DNA of 17,499 bases, from NCBI GenBank assembly GCA_028697435.1, contig JAQVFD010000015.1, positions 1 through 17,499 of the forward strand, written 5' to 3'. This document shows positions 14,333 to 17,499 of the stretch, one piece after another. The notes under the pieces are model-generated. The model had not been told where the DNA came from. It did no database searches and saw only the letters and a program-made list of their open reading frames with translations. The stretch's first letter is position 1, and each line of letters starts with the position of its first letter. The DNA comes from Clostridiaceae bacterium. GTDB lineage: Bacteria; Bacillota; Clostridia; Lutisporales; Lutisporaceae. The position numbers and the translations under genes are program-made.

Positions 14333-17300
14333 ATTCTCCGTTCCAAAAAAGGTATATGTATTTAGCCGATACTTCCTTGCCGGTTATTTGTTTCAATGCC
14401 CGTGCATAATACTCTATCTGTGTCCTGTATTTCTCTTTTATTTTGTTCAGCTCTCCCTCTGGCACGTAATCAGTCTTATAATCAACCAGCACTATCTTTC
14501 CTTCTTCTTCAAACCAGCAGTCAATGATACCCTGCAGTACGACAGTCTCACCTTCATGATCACAGCCTGCCGTTCTTCCGAATACTTCACTGCACTCCAC
14601 TTCCATGGTAAATGGCACTTCCCTGTAAATGTGAGGGGCTTCAATCATTCTTCTTCCCAGGTCAGAATTTAAGAGTTTCATTATTCCATAAATGTTCACA
14701 TTCTGAGCCTGAGCCTCCGTAAGAAGCTCCGCAGTAATCATTCCCTCAAGCTGCCTTTTTATGTCCGCCTCTGAGGCTTCCCCGCAGAAGTCCATATGCT
14801 GCAGAACAAAATGCATCAAAGTACCTCTTTCCGCAGCAGTCATTCCCGTTGTTTCCTCTAAGAACCGAGGCCTCTTTCTGATACCCGGAGCCGCCTGAAT
14901 TCGGAACTCATCGGCAGCTTCTGTGTCAAAGTACCTCTTAAGCTCTGTAACAGTAACCTTCACCGGCAGCTTCTCATAAGCCGAATATGGATATTTCCAC
15001 TCCAGTCTCCTGATTATCTCATCCTTCATATTGGTTTCAGCGGAAGAAAGGGCCACCTCATCTATAAGCTTTTCCTTACTTTTCTCTTCAGCACCTGCTC
15101 CGCTTAAGACCTCTTCCCTGCTCCAAAGCCTAATCTCCCATCCTTCAACTCTTTCAAGGTCTTCCATTGGATTTCCTTCGGAATCTCTCATTAGAGCTGT
15201 ACAAATCCAGTCCAAAAAGCTCCTGCCTTTTAATACATCAAACTCAGGTACTTTTTTCGAACCTACACCGCTGTTGCTTTTCCAGCGATTAATACATTTA
15301 GCCATGTCTTTCACGGCACCGGTTATTATAAGCTTCTCCTTAGCTCTCGTAAAGGCTACATACAATATCCTCATTTCCTCAGAGAGGCTCTCTAACTTTA
15401 TCTTGTATTTCAAAGCCTGCTTAAATATAGTCGGATACCATATCCTCCTTTTGTGGTCAATAAAATCAGGACCTATACCCAATTCATGATGGAGCAGTAT
15501 GCTCTTTGTCGTATCTGTAAGATTAAAACCTTTCCCTGCGCCGCATAAAAATACTACGGGAAACTCTAAGCCCTTGCTTTTATGTATGCTCATGATTCTT
15601 ACCACGTCATCCTTTTCTCCAAGAACCTTTGCACTTCCCATATCCCCCTGGTTTCCCTTCAGCTTGTTTATGAAATTAATAAAATTGAAAAGTCCTTTAA
15701 AGCTTGACTCCTCATATTGCCTTGCTTTGTCAAAAAGCATCCTGAGATTTGCTTGTCGGGCAGTCCCTCCCGGCATCGCTCCAACAAAGCTGTAATATCC
15801 TGTATCATTATATAAATACCAGATTAACTCATCGGTAGAGAGATAAAGAGATTTTTCCCTCCACCCTTCCAGTCTTTCCATAAAGCCCGCCACTTTGCCT
15901 CCAAGTTCTCCTTCTATTGCAGCAGCTTTTACCATAGCCTCAAAGAAGTCTGTCTCCCGGTCAAAGAGCCGAATATCAATAAGCTCCTCCGAATTAAACC
16001 CGCAGATTGGTGACCTTAATACTGCCAGCAGCGGGATATCCTGAAGAGGGTTATCAATAATTTGCAACAGCGATAGTACCGTCGATATTTCTACAGTCCT
16101 GAAATACCCTGTGCCGGCATCTGTAAATGCGGGTATTCCCTGAATACTTAATTCTTCGGAAAACGCATCAGCCCAATTCTTTGTCGTTCGCATCAGTATT
16201 ACAATGTCTTTAAACTGTGCAGGCCTGTATTTTCCTGTGCTTTTATCGATTACCATGAAGCCGGCTCCATCCGCCGTAAGCTCCTTTATCCTATTAGCCA
16301 CTACTCTTGCTTCACACTGCATAGAATTCATCATCAAAGCTGATACTTCATAGTCTTCAAAGTCTTCTTCCCCTGTATCTGCTTCTTCAATGCCGATTTC
16401 ACTGCTGTCTATTATATGAAGCTCCACGGGACCTCCAACACTGCACCCAGGTGCTTCCGGCACCTCATACACCGCTCCCGCATTAAGCTTTTCATCCTCG
16501 GTATATTCAATATCTCCCAGACTTTCGGACATTATCCGGCTGAATATTAAATTTACCGCCCTAATAATGTCATCTCTGCTTCTGAAATTTTTATTCAACA
16601 GTATCTTCCTATACTTAGACTGCAAATCTCCTGAATAAGTTCTGAGTTTATTGATAAAAAGCTCAGGTTTTGCCTGTCTGAACCGGTAGATGCTCTGTTT
16701 CACATCGCCTACCATAAATGTATTCGGTTCGCCCTGCTCTTTCCTGGAAACCATGCCCAGGATTACCTCCTGAGTAAGATTGCTGTCCTGGTATTCGTCA
16801 ATATATATTTCTTCAAAAAGTTCCCTGAGCCCAAGGGCCGCCTGGGTTGGCAAAATCTCGCCTTCTTCACGGTTTGTCAGCACCTTTAAACAATAGTGTT
16901 CTAAATCATTGAAATCTATTACATTCTTTTGTTTTTTCTTATCCTGATACTTGTCAGCAAACTCCAGTACAAGACTTCCAAGGCTGTTCATAAGGGGATA
17001 AAGCTGCCTTAAATCAGAGGTTAGCTCTCCTGAGCTTCCGCTAATAAGGTCCTTTTTTATCCTGTTAAGCCTGTCCTTGACATCATCCCTGACACCTTTG
17101 ACCTCTTCTTTGACAACAGGGTTTGCTTCCTTTCCGCATCTTGGCAGACGGGAAAACTCGAGATTATCGAACTCCTCATAAAGGGCATCCCAGCCCCCTT
17201 TTCCCTCACAAGCCGACTGCATAGCTTTTATTCTTAAGTTGTCCTCTTGAAGAACATTTATATATGGTGACAGCCCTTCTTCGCCCTCTGCCTTTTTTAT

Positions 17301-17360
17301 AGTATCTTCCAGTAAACTTTGAAGTCCGGTCAGCTCCATTGATATACTTTTCATCAGCAC
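14319..17360 (-). CDS. addA: ATP-dependent helicase/nuclease AddA, 5'-incomplete
   Basis: AddA is the helicase-nuclease subunit of AddAB, the RecBCD counterpart that resects double-strand breaks and loads RecA. The visible 1013 residues carry UvrD-type motifs: DEYQDSN (188-194), GDVKQSIYRFR (218-228), the IMSIHKSKGLEFPVV segment and LYVAFTRAKEKL. The C-terminal RecB-like nuclease domain has RGTLMHFVLQH and the catalytic DYKTD at 960-964. Full-length AddA is about 1200 residues or more; the N-terminal part with the Walker A motif is missing. The right-hand coordinate is only the most upstream in-frame start (a GTG). The frame stays open to 17381 and already reads KWAK before the GTG, like a continuing AddA, but the sequence breaks at about 17374, where a copy of 17058-17182 begins. 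I treat the gene as truncated by the contig end or by a duplication, not as a genuine short protein. Confidence 0.93.
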   Translation of the reverse strand: MLMKSISMELTGLQSLLEDTIKKAEGEEGLSPYINVLQEDNLRIKAMQSACEGKGGWDALYEEFDNLEFSRLPRCGKEANPVVKEEVKGVRDDVKDRLNRIKKDLISGSSGELTSDLRQLYPLMNSLGSLVLEFADKYQDKKKQKNVIDFNDLEHYCLKVLTNREEGEILPTQAALGLRELFEEIYIDEYQDSNLTQEVILGMVSRKEQGEPNTFMVGDVKQSIYRFRQAKPELFINKLRTYSGDLQSKYRKILLNKNFRSRDDIIRAVNLIFSRIMSESLGDIEYTEDEKLNAGAVYEVPEAPGCSVGGPVELHIIDSSEIGIEEADTGEEDFEDYEVSALMMNSMQCEARVVANRIKELTADGAGFMVIDKSTGKYRPAQFKDIVILMRTTKNWADAFSEELSIQGIPAFTDAGTGYFRTVEISTVLSLLQIIDNPLQDIPLLAVLRSPICGFNSEELIDIRLFDRETDFFEAMVKAAAIEGELGGKVAGFMERLEGWREKSLYLSTDELIWYLYNDTGYYSFVGAMPGGTARQANLRMLFDKARQYEESSFKGLFNFINFINKLKGNQGDMGSAKVLGEKDDVVRIMSIHKSKGLEFPVVFLCGAGKGFNLTDTTKSILLHHELGIGPDFIDHKRRIWYPTIFKQALKYKIKLESLSEEMRILYVAFTRAKEKLIITGAVKDMAKCINRWKSNSGVGSKKVPEFDVLKGRSFLDWICTALMRDSEGNPMEDLERVEGWEIRLWSREEVLSGAGAEEKSKEKLIDEVALSSAETNMKDEIIRRLEWKYPYSAYEKLPVKVTVTELKRYFDTEAADEFRIQAAPGIRKRPRFLEETTGMTAAERGTLMHFVLQHMDFCGEASEADIKRQLEGMITAELLTEAQAQNVNIYGIMKLLNSDLGRRMIEAPHIYREVPFTMEVECSEVFGRTAGCDHEGETVVLQGIIDCWFEEEGKIVLVDYKTDYVPEGELNKIKEKYRTQIEYYARALKQITGKEVSAKYIYLFWNGELLEY
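17058..17182. repeat. Direct repeat, copy 1 (inside addA)
   Basis: These 125 bases recur without mismatch at 17375-17499, offset by 317 bases. Including one mismatch (17057 versus 17374), the match extends to 17053 and 130 bases. This copy is in frame with addA and encodes residues from about 60 to 101 of the visible protein, so it is the native copy. Confidence 0.97.
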
Positions 17361-17374
17361 CTTCGCCCATTTTG

Positions 17375-17499
17375 TATCCTGTTAAGCCTGTCCTTGACAT
17401 CATCCCTGACACCTTTGACCTCTTCTTTGACAACAGGGTTTGCTTCCTTTCCGCATCTTGGCAGACGGGAAAACTCGAGATTATCGAACTCCTCATAAA
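17375..17499. repeat. Direct repeat, copy 2 (window end)
   Basis: This exact copy of 17058-17182 runs to the last base of the window. Because the offset of 317 is not a multiple of three, the AddA-like frame in this copy reads KDRLNRI and then hits a stop soon after the junction, so it cannot be continuous with the rest of addA. An abrupt exact repeat of about 125 bases at a contig end is typical of a short-read graph overlap artefact. A real tandem duplication that disrupts addA cannot be excluded from the sequence alone. Confidence 0.97.

Noticed and set aside
17206..17496. 96-codon minus-strand frame at the window end
   Set aside because: It starts in the repeated segment and crosses the junction out of frame with addA, so it is a product of the break and not a gene.
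1..17499. CRISPR arrays, tRNA/rRNA genes, insertion sequences or prophage genes
   Set aside because: No spaced repeat arrays, tRNA-like cloverleaf segments, transposase frames or phage structural genes were recognised on either strand by eye.

Overview
The window looks like a chromosomal piece of a low- to mid-GC Gram-positive bacterium of the class Clostridia. The evidence is a short-form HisG paired with HisZ, a SigI/RsgI sigma/anti-sigma pair (common in Bacillus and in cellulolytic clostridia such as Acetivibrio/Ruminiclostridium relatives), an AddA-type recombination nuclease, strong AAGGAGG-type ribosome binding sites, and GTG and TTG starts. I cannot name the species. Every gene I can support is on the minus strand, so transcription runs from high to low coordinates.

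Layout in transcription order. (1) 17374-14319: addA, lacking its 5' end. The last 125 bases of the window exactly repeat 17058-17182, so the right edge is either an assembly artefact or a real tandem duplication. (2) 14236-12315: sigI and rsgI, overlapping by four bases and closed by a strong terminator. (3) 12199-10889: a small transcription unit with its own promoter that holds an MntA/HepT toxin-antitoxin pair and then a type I signal peptidase gene (TTG start) with a terminator. A four-copy heptamer repeat lies between units 2 and 3. (4) 10851-3672: sbcD and sbcC (Mre11/Rad50-like nuclease), a membrane-anchored SIMPL-domain protein and an M32 metallocarboxypeptidase, tightly spaced behind one promoter. 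(5) 3663-1: a histidine biosynthesis operon, hisZ-hisG-hisD-hisC, which continues past the left edge.

The most interesting element is the roughly 240-base leader of the his operon. It has a sigma-A-like promoter, a well-placed Shine-Dalgarno and an 18-codon leader peptide with three consecutive histidine codons. After that come four RNA segments that, with the end of the leader ORF, can fold in two mutually exclusive ways and end in an intrinsic terminator. The geometry fits ribosome-mediated transcription attenuation as in the enterobacterial his operon. Clostridial his operons are more usually associated with a T-box riboswitch, and I see no T-box sequence here.

Together the genes cover double-strand-break processing (AddA, SbcCD), envelope functions (signal peptidase I, SIMPL protein, RsgI), a toxin-antitoxin pair and amino-acid synthesis. 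No tRNA, rRNA, CRISPR array, insertion sequence or phage gene is visible. All long plus-strand open frames lie antisense to well-supported genes and are treated as shadows.
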